This document shows, piece by piece, positions 15,314 to 23,582 of a stretch of 33,625 nucleotides of DNA. The notes below the pieces were generated by a model. That model saw only the letters and a program-made list of their open reading frames with translations, ran no database searches and was not told the DNA's origin. This DNA comes from UMGS1663 sp963558185. GTDB lineage: Bacteria > Bacillota > Clostridia > TANB77 > CAG-508. The translations under genes were made by a program, and so were the position numbers. How positions within the stretch are numbered: the stretch's first letter is position 1; every line of letters starts with the position of its first letter. The stretch lies in assembly GCA_963558185.1 (NCBI GenBank), contig CAUWFE010000015.1, positions 1 through 33,625 of the forward strand, in the 5' to 3' direction.

Positions 15314-16873
15314 ATGAAAAAAATAATTAATAAAATAATAATAATAAATATTTTGATAATACAAATATGTATGTTAGGTGCATTTAATACAAAAGTAAAA
15401 GCTATAGAAAATATTAAAAAAGGAGAAAAGTTACCAGATTACTTTCAATATTATGATGAAAAGGAAAATAGTTGGAAAGAGTATAGCGGAAATATTAAAT
15501 ATAAAGCACAAAATAAAAAGATAGTATTCACTATGCAAAATAATTATAATTTAATCAAAAAATGGAAAATATTAGAGCAAGGTTATAATGGTAAAAACTA
15601 TAAAGAATGGAATTTAAAAAATGATGCAGAGCTATATTTAGCAACGAAAATAGCATTAGAAAGTATTGAAAAAAATGTAACTCCACTAAAATGGATAAAA
15701 CAAATAGATGAAAAAGGAGAAAAAATATTAAAAGTTGCAGAAAAAATATATCAAGCTGGAGAAAAAGAGATAATGGGATATAGTGGACCTTCAATATCCA
15801 TTATAGAACAAGGAGAAAGTAAAAAAATATTAAAAGGAGAAGAACATTATATTCAAAAATTTAATATATCAAGTAAAAAAGAAATTGTAGAATATGAAAT
15901 TATTTTAAATAACTTTACAAATAATACAAAAATATTAAATGAAAATATGCAATTAATAAAAAAACAAGAAGAAAAATATAAAATGCAAGAAAGAAATTTT
16001 TATATAGCAATTCCAATTAAAGAAATAAAAGAAAATATAAGTGGAACAATAGATATAAAAAATGCTATGGTTAAAACGTGTCCTATAGCAATTGAAAGTA
16101 ATGGAAATAATTTTACTATAATATGTGAAAATAAATATGAATTTATAAACAAATCAAAAGATGTAGATATATTAAAAAAACAATATGGTTTAACTATTTA
16201 TACATATGGAGATTTATCTAAAAATGAAGTTATTTCCAATGTAGAATATGAAATAACTAATGATAAAGGAGAATATATAGGTACATATATAAGTGATGAA
16301 AAAGGTAAAATTATAATTAATAATTTAGAAGATTCGATAATATATTTAGAACAAATAGAAGTTCCAGAATCATATTCAATAATAAAAGGAAAAGAAAAAA
16401 TAGAATTAAAATGGGGAGAAATGGTAGAAAAAGAAATGTGGAATATAAAAAAGAAAGGAAAAATTCGTATCCATATAAAAGACGAAAAGGCTCAAAATTT
16501 AGAAAATTATTTAGTAATGTATAATAAAGATGGAAAAGAAATTTCAGCAGGAGTAACTGACAACAATGGAATAATAGAATTTTTATGCTATGGCTTAGGA
16601 ACATATTACATAAAAGGACTTACCCCTAAAGACTTAAATGGAAAAACAATAACAGTAAATTTACAAAAAGACGGACAAGTTATAGAAATAGAATTTAATA
16701 AAAAAACTAATGAAGAAAATAAGCAAGAAATACAGAATAATCAAGAAAATGAAGAGGAGAACAAATTAGAAGTGCAAAATAATCAACAAAATTATGAAAA
16801 TAATAAACAAGAAATACATATTAATAACGAAAATAGGGATGAAATAAAAAAATTACCAAGAACAGGTTTTTAA
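15314..16873 (+). CDS. Secreted thioester/SpaA-like surface protein ending in LPRTGF
   Basis: I chose ATG 15314 (519 aa, GAAAGGAG 13 bases upstream); the upstream in-frame ATG lies inside the terminator. The N-terminus is a signal peptide (residues 1-30, positive then hydrophobic, ending KVKA). Residues ~50-130 resemble a Gram-positive thioester domain (WKILEQGYNGK...LYLATKIAL), but no Cys is present to form a thioester and the usual TQ is TK. Residues ~310-395 and 396-465 look like two Cna-B/SpaA-type domains (YEITNDKGEYIGTYISDEKGKIIINNL; IRIHIKDEKAQN). An Asn/Glu/Gln-rich stalk follows, and the protein stops right after LPRTGF. The hydrophobic anchor and positive tail that normally follow an LPxTG motif are missing and are not present in another frame nearby. 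It is followed by a patatin gene. Confidence 0.65.
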   Translation: MKKIINKIIIINILIIQICMLGAFNTKVKAIENIKKGEKLPDYFQYYDEKENSWKEYSGNIKYKAQNKKIVFTMQNNYNLIKKWKILEQGYNGKNYKEWNLKNDAELYLATKIALESIEKNVTPLKWIKQIDEKGEKILKVAEKIYQAGEKEIMGYSGPSISIIEQGESKKILKGEEHYIQKFNISSKKEIVEYEIILNNFTNNTKILNENMQLIKKQEEKYKMQERNFYIAIPIKEIKENISGTIDIKNAMVKTCPIAIESNGNNFTIICENKYEFINKSKDVDILKKQYGLTIYTYGDLSKNEVISNVEYEITNDKGEYIGTYISDEKGKIIINNLEDSIIYLEQIEVPESYSIIKGKEKIELKWGEMVEKEMWNIKKKGKIRIHIKDEKAQNLENYLVMYNKDGKEISAGVTDNNGIIEFLCYGLGTYYIKGLTPKDLNGKTITVNLQKDGQVIEIEFNKKTNEENKQEIQNNQENEEENKLEVQNNQQNYENNKQEIHINNENRDEIKKLPRTGF

Positions 16874-16923
16874 ATGTTTAAAAGTTATCAAATGGTGCAT
16901 AATAAAGCTATAGAGGTGGTAGC

Positions 16924-17754
16924 ATGAAAATTGGAATTGCATTATCTGGTGGAGGAATGAGAGGAATCGCTCATGCAGGAGTATTACAAGCACTTAAAGA
17001 AAATAATATATCAATAGATATAATAGGTGGAACTAGTGCAGGTAGTATGATAGCTACTTTATATGCTTTAGGCTATGAACCAAAAGAAATATTGCAATTA
17101 TTTCAAAAATATGCGAAAAAAATAGCTGGTAATAGTAAAATTTCTTTTGTGAACAGTATAATAAAAAGAAATGGACAAGGCTTAAGAGATGGTAAAGAAC
17201 TTGAAGATATATATAATGATATTGCAAATAAAAAAGGTATTAAAAAGATTAATGAAATAAAAATGCCATTGGTTATTCCATGTGTAGATATACTAGACAA
17301 TAATGAATATATATTTACAAATTATGTACCATTAGAAAATGAACATCACTATATAACAGATATAGAAATAGGAAAAGCAGTTCGTGCAAGTAGTAGCTTT
17401 CCAGCAGTATTTAACCCTTGTAATATGAAACAACATTTTTTTATGGATGGAGGAGCAGTAGATAATGTACCTGTAAAAGAAGTTAGAAAACAGGGTGCAG
17501 ATAAGGTAATAGCTGTAAAGTTTGAATCAGACCCAATAAATGAAAAAAGCAATATGATAGATATAGTAATGAAAACTATTGACATTATGGGAAATAAAAT
17601 AGCAGAAGAAGGTTTGAAAACCAGTGATTGTATTCTTAATATTGGTACTGATAAAATGGGGTTATTAGATACAGATAAATTAGAAAATTGTTTTAACCAA
17701 GGATATCAAACAACAATATCTAATTTAGATAAAATATATAATGTAATAAAATAG
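16924..17754 (+). CDS. Patatin-like phospholipase (RssA/YchK type)
   Basis: Patatin-like proteins are serine lipid hydrolases with a Ser-Asp dyad. The 276-aa product begins with the oxyanion loop ALSGGGMRGIAHAGVLQAL (GGG at 9-11), followed by GGTSAGSM with nucleophile Ser38 in GTSAG and the dyad aspartate in MDGG (Asp175). The RASSSFPAVFNP block near 154-165 is also conserved. All catalytic features are intact. GAGGTGG lies before the ATG. No signal peptide is visible, so it is likely cytoplasmic or membrane-associated. The lipid substrate is unknown. Confidence 0.9.
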   Translation: MKIGIALSGGGMRGIAHAGVLQALKENNISIDIIGGTSAGSMIATLYALGYEPKEILQLFQKYAKKIAGNSKISFVNSIIKRNGQGLRDGKELEDIYNDIANKKGIKKINEIKMPLVIPCVDILDNNEYIFTNYVPLENEHHYITDIEIGKAVRASSSFPAVFNPCNMKQHFFMDGGAVDNVPVKEVRKQGADKVIAVKFESDPINEKSNMIDIVMKTIDIMGNKIAEEGLKTSDCILNIGTDKMGLLDTDKLENCFNQGYQTTISNLDKIYNVIK

Positions 17755-17844
17755 CCATGGGCATTTCATAAAATATTAAAAAAGGCTTAACAAGAGGTGA
17801 ACAATATGTATTAAATAATACAAAATAATTAAAATGTTATAAAA

Positions 17845-17890
17845 TAAAGTGCAATTTTTACATTTTAAAGTGCAAAAATTGCACTTTAAA
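17845..17890. promoter_or_regulatory. Triple AAAGTGCAA repeat upstream of fic
   Basis: Three copies of an AAAGTGCAA motif lie in 46 bases: two direct (17846-17854 and 17867-17875) and one inverted (17879-17887). The last two form a perfect TTTAAAGTGC/GCACTTTAAA inverted repeat with a 7-base centre. The array is directly upstream of the fic promoter, which suggests an operator; a hairpin is the alternative. Confidence 0.45.
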
Positions 17891-17892
17891 TA

Positions 17893-17921
17893 TTGATATT
17901 ATATCTTATAACTGATATAAT
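17893..17921 (+). promoter_or_regulatory. Sigma-A promoter for fic
   Basis: TTGATA (17893-17898), a 17-base spacer and a perfect TATAAT (17916-17921) preceded by TGA, followed by AGGAGGT before the start codon at 17944. Confidence 0.7.
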
Positions 17922-17943
17922 ATATATGTAGGAGGTATTTCTA

Positions 17944-18999
17944 ATGGATAAGAAAAAAGACTGGAATTTAGAATTATCAGAATATATCAAACAAGGTGAA
18001 CCAAATCGAGTAGAAAAGACTAAAACATGGGAAACAGCTATTGGTTTGCAAGATGTAGATGGATTAAAGCCCTCAAAATACTTGATAAAGACAGCTAAAG
18101 AACACATTGAGGGAACAATAGATATTGAAGAAGTAAAAACAAGAATAGATGAATATTATGAAGTTCAAGGCAGTAGAAAAAACTTTGAAAAAGAGAACGA
18201 AGAAGCAGATAAAGTTGCGGTAAGGATTACAGAAATATTAAGTGAAAAAGCATTTAATTTTTCACCAACAGAATTATTAAATATTCATAAAAGATTATTT
18301 AAAGATATATTTGATGGAGCAGGAGTATATAGAGATTATAATTTTACTAAAAAAGAATGGGTATTAAATGGTGATACAGTAATATATGCGCCATTTGATA
18401 CAATAAAAGAAACATTAGAATATGACTTCAATCAAGAAAAAAATTTTTTATATAAAGGATTAAGCTTAGATGAATCTATTAAACATCTATGTAGATTTAC
18501 ATCAAATATATGGCAAGTACATCCATTTTGCGAAGGAAATACAAGAACAACAGCTGTATTTATGATAAAATATTTAAGAACTTTTGGATTTAGTATTAAT
18601 GATGAAGTATTTGCTGAAAACTCATGGTATTTTAGAAATTCATTAGTAAGAGCTAATTACAAAAATTTTGAAAAAAAAGTATTCGAGGATACTTCATATT
18701 TAGAAAAATTCTTTTATAATTTATTAACAAATAGTAACTATGAATTAAAAAATAGATATGCACATATAGATAATGTTCAAAGTGAAAATAAAAATAATTT
18801 AAAGGGCAATAATTACACTTTAGAAGAACAAGCAATAATAAATATATTAAAAATAAATCCAGTAACTACTCAAGAAGAAATATCAAGACAGATTAATAAA
18901 TCTGTAAGAACTGTAAAAAATTATATGGCAGATATGCAAGAAAAGGGTATAATAGAAAGAAAAAACGGCAAAAAAAATGGTGAATGGATAGTAAATTAG
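17944..18999 (+). CDS. Fic-domain protein with C-terminal winged helix
   Basis: Fic enzymes transfer AMP (or another phosphate-containing group) from a nucleotide onto a target protein. The 351-aa product has the complete active-site motif HPFCEGNTR (193-201; His193 catalytic) and the upstream beta-hairpin region GVYRDYNFTKKEWVLNGDTVIYAP (127-150). The N-terminal ~75 residues (GLQDVDGLKPSKYLIKTAKEHIEG...) may hold a regulatory helix. The C-terminus (about 289-351, EEQAIINILKINPVTTQEEISRQINKSVRTVKNYM) is a winged helix, so the protein may bind DNA and could regulate its own gene through the repeat array upstream. No separate antitoxin gene is visible. Toxin, regulator or housekeeping AMPylase remain possible. 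Confidence 0.85.
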   Translation: MDKKKDWNLELSEYIKQGEPNRVEKTKTWETAIGLQDVDGLKPSKYLIKTAKEHIEGTIDIEEVKTRIDEYYEVQGSRKNFEKENEEADKVAVRITEILSEKAFNFSPTELLNIHKRLFKDIFDGAGVYRDYNFTKKEWVLNGDTVIYAPFDTIKETLEYDFNQEKNFLYKGLSLDESIKHLCRFTSNIWQVHPFCEGNTRTTAVFMIKYLRTFGFSINDEVFAENSWYFRNSLVRANYKNFEKKVFEDTSYLEKFFYNLLTNSNYELKNRYAHIDNVQSENKNNLKGNNYTLEEQAIINILKINPVTTQEEISRQINKSVRTVKNYMADMQEKGIIERKNGKKNGEWIVN

Positions 19000-19113
19000 T
19001 AATTGTAGTATATAAATGTAAATGTCAATATCAAAACTTAAAAAGATGTTAAAGTTAAAAACTTATAAAAATATATTTTATGAAATAACCCTGTAAAAAA
19101 TAGCAAATATTAG

Positions 19114-19142
19114 TTGTAAACAGTGTAAAAATATGGTATTAT
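19114..19142 (+). promoter_or_regulatory. Sigma-A promoter for the permease gene
   Basis: TTGTAA (19114-19119), a 17-base spacer and TATTAT (19137-19142) preceded by TGG (extended -10), about 33 bases before the start codon. Confidence 0.6.
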
Positions 19143-19174
19143 TATAACTAGTGATAAAAAGTTAGGAGAAACAT

Positions 19175-20035
19175 ATGTTAGAAGTTATATTAGATGCAGC
19201 TATAGATTCTATAAAATTATTACCATTTTTGTTTATTACATATTTATTAATGGAATATTTAGAACACAAAATGAGTGAAAAGTCAAAAGAAGTAGTTAAA
19301 AAATCAGGAAAATGGGGACCTTTATTAGGTAGTTTATTAGGAATAGTGCCACAATGTGGTTTTTCAGCAGCGGCAGCCAATATATATGCTGGTAGAGTAA
19401 TTACATTAGGTACTTTAATTGCGATTTTTTTATCTACATCAGATGAAATGTTGCCTATACTAATATCAGAAGCAGCACCAATTTCATTAATATTACAGAT
19501 TTTATTAATAAAAGTAGTAATAGGTATGATAATGGGAATGGCAATAGATTTTATAATACAACAATATCGTAAAAAGAATCATAAGAAATTACAAGAAGAT
19601 GAAAAAATAGAAGATATATGTGAAAATGAACATTGCCATTGCAATGAAAAGAGCATATTTAAGTCAGCTCTACATCACACAATAAGCATTTTTATATTTA
19701 TTTTTGTTATATCAATTATAATAAATGCAGTAATTTTATTAATTGGAAAAGATAACATATCAAGTTTTATATTAAATACACCAGTAATAGGTCCATTAAT
19801 AGCAACTTTTGTTGGATTAATACCTAACTGTGCAGGTTCAGTCATTTTAACACAATTGTATTTAAATAATATGATAACATTCGGCTCTATGTTAGCAGGA
19901 CTATTAGCGGGGAATGGAATTGGAATTTTAATATTATTTAAAGTTAATAAAAATATAAAAGAAAATTTAAAGATATTAGCAATATTATATGTTATAGGGG
20001 TAACATCTGGTATTATAATAGATTTAATAATGTAA
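19175..20035 (+). CDS. Putative heavy-metal/arsenic efflux permease (ArsP_2-like)
   Basis: The 286-aa membrane protein is built of two similar halves, each with a short conserved loop: IVPQCGFSAAA (about residues 58-68) and IPNCAGSV (about 213-220). Each contains a Cys in a P-[QN]-C motif, as in the putative 10-TM heavy-metal exporter family (ArsP_2, DUF2899). Around eight to ten hydrophobic segments are predicted. The central cytoplasmic loop has a metal-binding-like cluster ENEHCHCNE (about 151-159). I infer a metal or metalloid exporter; the substrate is unknown. It has its own promoter and AGGAG site and is followed by a HAD phosphatase after 38 bases. Confidence 0.7.
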   Translation: MLEVILDAAIDSIKLLPFLFITYLLMEYLEHKMSEKSKEVVKKSGKWGPLLGSLLGIVPQCGFSAAAANIYAGRVITLGTLIAIFLSTSDEMLPILISEAAPISLILQILLIKVVIGMIMGMAIDFIIQQYRKKNHKKLQEDEKIEDICENEHCHCNEKSIFKSALHHTISIFIFIFVISIIINAVILLIGKDNISSFILNTPVIGPLIATFVGLIPNCAGSVILTQLYLNNMITFGSMLAGLLAGNGIGILILFKVNKNIKENLKILAILYVIGVTSGIIIDLIM

Positions 20036-20073
20036 TATAAAAATGAGATAAAAATTCTTTTAAGGTGATGAAG

Positions 20074-20913
20074 ATGATAAAATTATTAGCTAGTGACTTA
20101 GATGGGACTATTTTTGATAATACACATCATATTTCTATAAATAATCAAAAAGCAATAGATACAATAACAAAATCAAAAATTGATTTTGTTATTTGTACAG
20201 GAAAAACATATTCCATAAGTAAAGAAACTTGCAATCAATTTAATGCAAATTATGGGATTTTTGGTAATGGAATGCAAATTATTAATCTAAAAACCGGAGA
20301 AGAAATTTATAAAAAGACATTATCTTTTGCAGAAATTTTAAATTGTATAGAAATTGCTAAAAAAAATAAAATGCATATTCATTTCTATACTGATAAAGAA
20401 ATTGTTACAGAAAAATTATTATACATGGATTTAAGAAATTATGAGTTATTTCATAATAACGTAAATTTTATAATAGTACCAGATATAAAAGAGTATGTAA
20501 TTAATAACAAACCAGAAATAATGAAAATAGTTATTTCTGGGGATACAGATTTATTGGATATACAAAAACAATTAAAAGAAATTATTTCATTAAAAGTAGA
20601 ACAAATTAAAAAAGTAGGTAAATATCAAGATAAAATTATTAATAAAGAATATTATTATTTAGATATAACGCCAAATAATATAGGAAAATATGAAGCATTA
20701 CAAATTCTAACCAATAAATTACATGTAAAAAATGAAGAAGTAATGTCAATAGGTGATAATTTAAATGATTTAGATATGATACAAAAATGTGGAATTGGAA
20801 TAGCAGTAGGAGATGCATATGAAGAAGTAAAAAAAGTTGCAAATTACACAACAAAAGCAACAGCAAAAGAAGGAGCATTTGCGGAAGCTATTTATAAATT
20901 TATTGAATTTTAA
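20074..20913 (+). CDS. Cof-type HAD-superfamily phosphatase
   Basis: Cof-type HAD hydrolases are Mg2+-dependent phosphatases of small phosphorylated metabolites such as sugar phosphates or flavin precursors. I chose ATG 20074 (279 aa, MIKLLASDLDGT) behind AAGGTGATGAAG; the upstream GTG and ATG lie within that site. Motif I is DLDGT (residues 8-12, first Asp the nucleophile), motif II is in FVICTGK (about 43-49), and motif IV is GDNLNDLDMI (about 224-233). The IIB cap lies between. It probably shares a transcript with the permease upstream. The substrate cannot be inferred. Confidence 0.9.
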   Translation: MIKLLASDLDGTIFDNTHHISINNQKAIDTITKSKIDFVICTGKTYSISKETCNQFNANYGIFGNGMQIINLKTGEEIYKKTLSFAEILNCIEIAKKNKMHIHFYTDKEIVTEKLLYMDLRNYELFHNNVNFIIVPDIKEYVINNKPEIMKIVISGDTDLLDIQKQLKEIISLKVEQIKKVGKYQDKIINKEYYYLDITPNNIGKYEALQILTNKLHVKNEEVMSIGDNLNDLDMIQKCGIGIAVGDAYEEVKKVANYTTKATAKEGAFAEAIYKFIEF

Positions 20914-20915
20914 GA

Positions 20916-20944
20916 AAAATAGAGTGTTTTAAACACTCTATTTT
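20916..20944. terminator. Bidirectional terminator
   Basis: AAAATAGAGTGTTT and AAACACTCTATTTT form a perfect 14-base inverted repeat with A/T ends, between the convergent HAD and Cys-rich genes. It can act in both directions. Confidence 0.8.
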
Positions 20945-20964
20945 GGTATACAATATTAAAACTA

Positions 20965-21396
20965 TTATTTACAACAATTATCATCTTTATAATTATCGCA
21001 AGGTTTACAAAGTTCTTTTTTGCAGTCTAATTTAACTCCTTTTAAACAATCACCTTCATGTTTACAAGTAGTACATATCTTACAGTGTTTTACTTGGTCT
21101 ACCCATATTTCTATAGCATATAATTTATTACAGCATAATGGACCAAATACAAATTCACCATCTTCATCTGTAAAAGAATGTGAAACAGGACGTCTTTCTT
21201 CTCTTCCACAATCACATACTACTTCAATTAATTTTACAACAGCGTCTTTAATTGGTTCACCATAACAGTCCTTAACAATACCATAAATAACATTTCTATC
21301 ATCTTCTGGAAGAGTAATGTTTAAGTCAAACTGTTTACCTGCTGCTACTACACCGTCCACATCTAATAGTGGACATACATTTTTGTCATATTCCAT
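20965..21396 (-). CDS. Cys-rich protein with a carboxypeptidase-regulatory/transthyretin-like domain
   Basis: I chose the ATG at 21396 (143 aa, MEYDKN) because AGAAGGA lies 6 bases upstream; the ATG six codons earlier has no site. Residues ~30-105 form a transthyretin-like or carboxypeptidase-regulatory beta sandwich (VIYGIVKDCYGEPIKDAVVKLIEV...HSFTDEDGEFVFGPL...YAIEIWVDQ). The protein has about 17 Cys, mostly in the C-terminal 50 residues (CKICTTCKHEGDC...CKKELCKPC...CC), suggesting crosslinking or metal binding. There is no signal peptide. Cys-rich small proteins of this kind can be spore or cell-surface components in Clostridia, but that is only a guess. It is divergent from murI. Confidence 0.65.
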   Translation of the reverse strand: MEYDKNVCPLLDVDGVVAAGKQFDLNITLPEDDRNVIYGIVKDCYGEPIKDAVVKLIEVVCDCGREERRPVSHSFTDEDGEFVFGPLCCNKLYAIEIWVDQVKHCKICTTCKHEGDCLKGVKLDCKKELCKPCDNYKDDNCCK

Positions 21397-21488
21397 TTTT
21401 ATTCCTTCTTTCATATAATTTAAGCATTGGCTTAATATATAATATGATAATAAAGAAAAAAAGTGTAGAAATATGGCAAAAAATGAGA

Positions 21489-21494
21489 TATAAT
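21489..21494 (+). promoter_or_regulatory. -10 element for murI
   Basis: A perfect TATAAT lies about 39 bases before the murI start codon; no convincing -35 is seen 17 bases upstream. Confidence 0.35.
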
Positions 21495-21532
21495 AGGCAT
21501 TAAATTATAAAAAAGAAAGAGGCGAAATAATT

Positions 21533-22333
21533 ATGGATAACAGACCAATAGGAATGTTTGATTCAGGAGTTGGAGGAGTAACGGTTTTTAAAGAAATTAT
21601 AGAAAAAAATCCACAAGAAAATGTTATATATTTAGGAGATAGCAAAAGATTTCCATATGGAAGTAAATCAAAAGAAAGTATAATAGAACTAACAAAATCA
21701 GGGATAGACTTTTTAATAAAGAAGGATGTAAAAGAAATAATAATAGCTTGTGGAACTGCAACAAGCCAAGCTTTAGAAGAAATGCAACAAATATATAAAA
21801 TTCCAATTATGGGAATAATAAACCCTACAGTAGAGTATGTAAAACAAAATGAGAAAATAAAAAATATAGGAATAATAGCTACAACAGGAACCATAAGGAG
21901 TAAAGGTTGGGAAACAAATTTAAAAAAGCAAGCTAAAGATTTAAATATAATAAGTAAAGCATGCCCACTACTTGCACCAATGGCAGAAGAGGGATGGACA
22001 GAAAATAAAATTGCTAAAGAAGCAATTCATGAATATTTAAAAATCTTTAAAGATAAAAATTTAGATGCATTAATATTAGGATGTACTCACTATCCATTAT
22101 TTTATAAGTTAATAGAAGAAGAATTAGATAAAAAAGTTGAAATTATAAACACAGGAACTGTAATAGCAGATAAGCTAAGAAAAGACCTTATATCCGAAAA
22201 TTTATGTGCAGATACTGAAAAAGGAAAATATGAATTTTACTTAACAGATGTAGAAACAAATTTTATACAAGTTGCTAAAAACTTATTAAAAAATGAAGAA
22301 ATTATAAAAGAGATAAAATTAGCAAACATATAA
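21533..22333 (+). CDS. murI: Glutamate racemase
   Basis: MurI makes D-glutamate for peptidoglycan. The 266-aa product starts with the signature IGMFDSGVGGVTVFKEI (Asp10, Ser11), and carries the two catalytic cysteines in IACGTATS (Cys73) and LGCTHYPLF (Cys184, with His186). Many family members have CNTA at the first site; here Asn is replaced by Gly, a variation also known in Clostridia. Length is normal. It has a GAAAGAGG site and ends at a strong terminator. Confidence 0.95.
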   Translation: MDNRPIGMFDSGVGGVTVFKEIIEKNPQENVIYLGDSKRFPYGSKSKESIIELTKSGIDFLIKKDVKEIIIACGTATSQALEEMQQIYKIPIMGIINPTVEYVKQNEKIKNIGIIATTGTIRSKGWETNLKKQAKDLNIISKACPLLAPMAEEGWTENKIAKEAIHEYLKIFKDKNLDALILGCTHYPLFYKLIEEELDKKVEIINTGTVIADKLRKDLISENLCADTEKGKYEFYLTDVETNFIQVAKNLLKNEEIIKEIKLANI

Positions 22334-22360
22334 AGTACTTTTAACAAGTACTTTTTTTTT
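22332..22360 (+). terminator. Terminator after murI
   Basis: AAAGTACTT, loop TTAAC and AAGTACTTT followed by a further run of T. Confidence 0.85.
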
Positions 22361-22398
22361 ATACATTAGCATAGAATAGAACATAAAAGGAGGTAAGT

Positions 22399-23166
22399 AT
22401 GTTTTACATATTAAGAAAAGATAAAATAATTTCATATATGGTTTCATTAGGAACTGTTATTATACTATTTCTTATGGCATTTTCAATAACAAATAATCAG
22501 AAAGTAATAGAAACATCAGCATCAATAAAAAAGCTTCCAATATATAATGTTCAAACAGATGAAAAAAAGATAGCAATTACTATGAACTGTGCATGGAATG
22601 CAGATGATATAGATAGTATATTACAAACATTAGAAAAGCATAAAGTACATATTACTTTTTTTATGGTAGGAGAGTGGGTAGATAAATATGGAGATTCAGT
22701 AAAGAAAATAGACGAAAAAGGTCATGAAATAGCTAACCATTCAAATACGCATCCTCATGTTAATAAACTAAGTTTAGAAAAAAACATAGCAGAAATAGAA
22801 GAAAATAGTAAAAAAATTGAAAAAATAACAGGTAAAAAAACAACTTTATATAGAGGTCCATATGGTGAATATAACGATACTGTAATACAAGCAGCAGAGG
22901 CACAAAATCATAAAACTATTCAATGGAATATAGATACATTAGACTATTCTGGCTTAACTGGAAATGAAATGTGGAAGAGAATAGAAAATAAATTAGAAAA
23001 AGGAAGCATAATATTAATGCATAATGGAACAAAACATACAGCTGATAGCTTAGATAGCATTTTAACAAATATTGAAAAAAGAGGATACAAAATAGTGACT
23101 GTTTCAGACTTAATTTATAAAGAAAATTATAAAATTAATGTAAATGGAACACAAATTAAAAACTAA
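22399..23166 (+). CDS. Polysaccharide deacetylase (NodB, YlxY/PdaB-like)
   Basis: CE4-family deacetylases remove acetyl groups from peptidoglycan or other polysaccharides. The 255-aa product has an N-terminal membrane anchor (about residues 12-30) and a NodB domain: motif 1 TMNCAWNADD (61-70), motif 2 HSNTHPH (114-120), motif 3 RGPYGEY (152-158), motif 4 DTLDYSG (179-185), motif 5 LMHNG (206-210). In active enzymes motif 1 is usually TFDDG; here the first Asp is Asn63, as in the sporulation-linked YlxY group (INVAWG). The zinc histidines His114 and His118 remain. Activity is therefore uncertain. AGGAGG lies before the ATG. Confidence 0.85.
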   Translation: MFYILRKDKIISYMVSLGTVIILFLMAFSITNNQKVIETSASIKKLPIYNVQTDEKKIAITMNCAWNADDIDSILQTLEKHKVHITFFMVGEWVDKYGDSVKKIDEKGHEIANHSNTHPHVNKLSLEKNIAEIEENSKKIEKITGKKTTLYRGPYGEYNDTVIQAAEAQNHKTIQWNIDTLDYSGLTGNEMWKRIENKLEKGSIILMHNGTKHTADSLDSILTNIEKRGYKIVTVSDLIYKENYKINVNGTQIKN

Positions 23167-23278
23167 GTATAAGTCTAAGAATATTGGATATAATAAAATA
23201 AATTCCATAATTAGGAAAAAGTTAAAGAATATAGTCATAAATTTTAACTTAAAGAATAATCTAATGATAAGGAAAGTT

Positions 23279-23318
23279 GCTTCGCATATGTGCATTTCGC
23301 TTTGCGAATATGCACAGA
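23279..23318. repeat. Small hairpin element (GCTTTGC type), copy 2
   Basis: GTGCATTTCGC and GCGAATATGCAC pair around TTT, with one bulge, directly after CGCATATG. The arrangement CATATG - arm - GCTTTGC - arm is shared with 5562-5603. Confidence 0.45.
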
Positions 23319-23471
23319 CTAAGGAAACTTAACCTTGTTATGTAATAAGGAAAGTTACTTAACTAAATGACATTTTCATAAAATAATATCCATAATATTA
23401 TGAAAAAGTGTGCCAAAATCAAGAAAATCAAGCACTTTTTTACAAAAAAGTTAAAAAAACAACCTTTTATG

Positions 23472-23500
23472 TAGACAAAACAAAAAAAACGTAGTATAAT
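23472..23500 (+). promoter_or_regulatory. Sigma-A promoter for the second SSB gene
   Basis: TAGACA (23472-23477), a 17-base spacer and a perfect TATAAT (23495-23500), about 80 bases before the start codon. Confidence 0.7.
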
Positions 23501-23582
23501 AAAGATTGTAAGGAAAATTCTAAAAGAGAAACCATATGAATAATTATACTATAGAGAAACAAAAGTAGGGGAGGAAATTAAA

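Larger units (their letters stand above)
23167..23582. other. 416-bp gene-free stretch with hairpins
   Basis: The gap holds a conspicuous hairpin element (23279-23318), near-repeats of ATAAGGAAAGTTxCTT at about 23269 and 23346, an AT-rich inverted repeat (TTTTCATAA 23373-23381 with TTATGAAAA 23398-23406), and the promoter of the next gene. A 22-codon frame (23264-23332) spans the hairpin but has no ribosome binding site, so I do not call it a gene. Confidence 0.5.

Noticed and set aside
17790..17815. A ribosome binding site followed by ATG TAT TAA before fic
   Set aside because: A two-codon frame cannot be supported as a gene; probably a remnant or chance.
23264..23332. A 22-codon frame across the hairpin element
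   Set aside because: No ribosome binding site, and the frame is explained by the hairpin's repeat structure.
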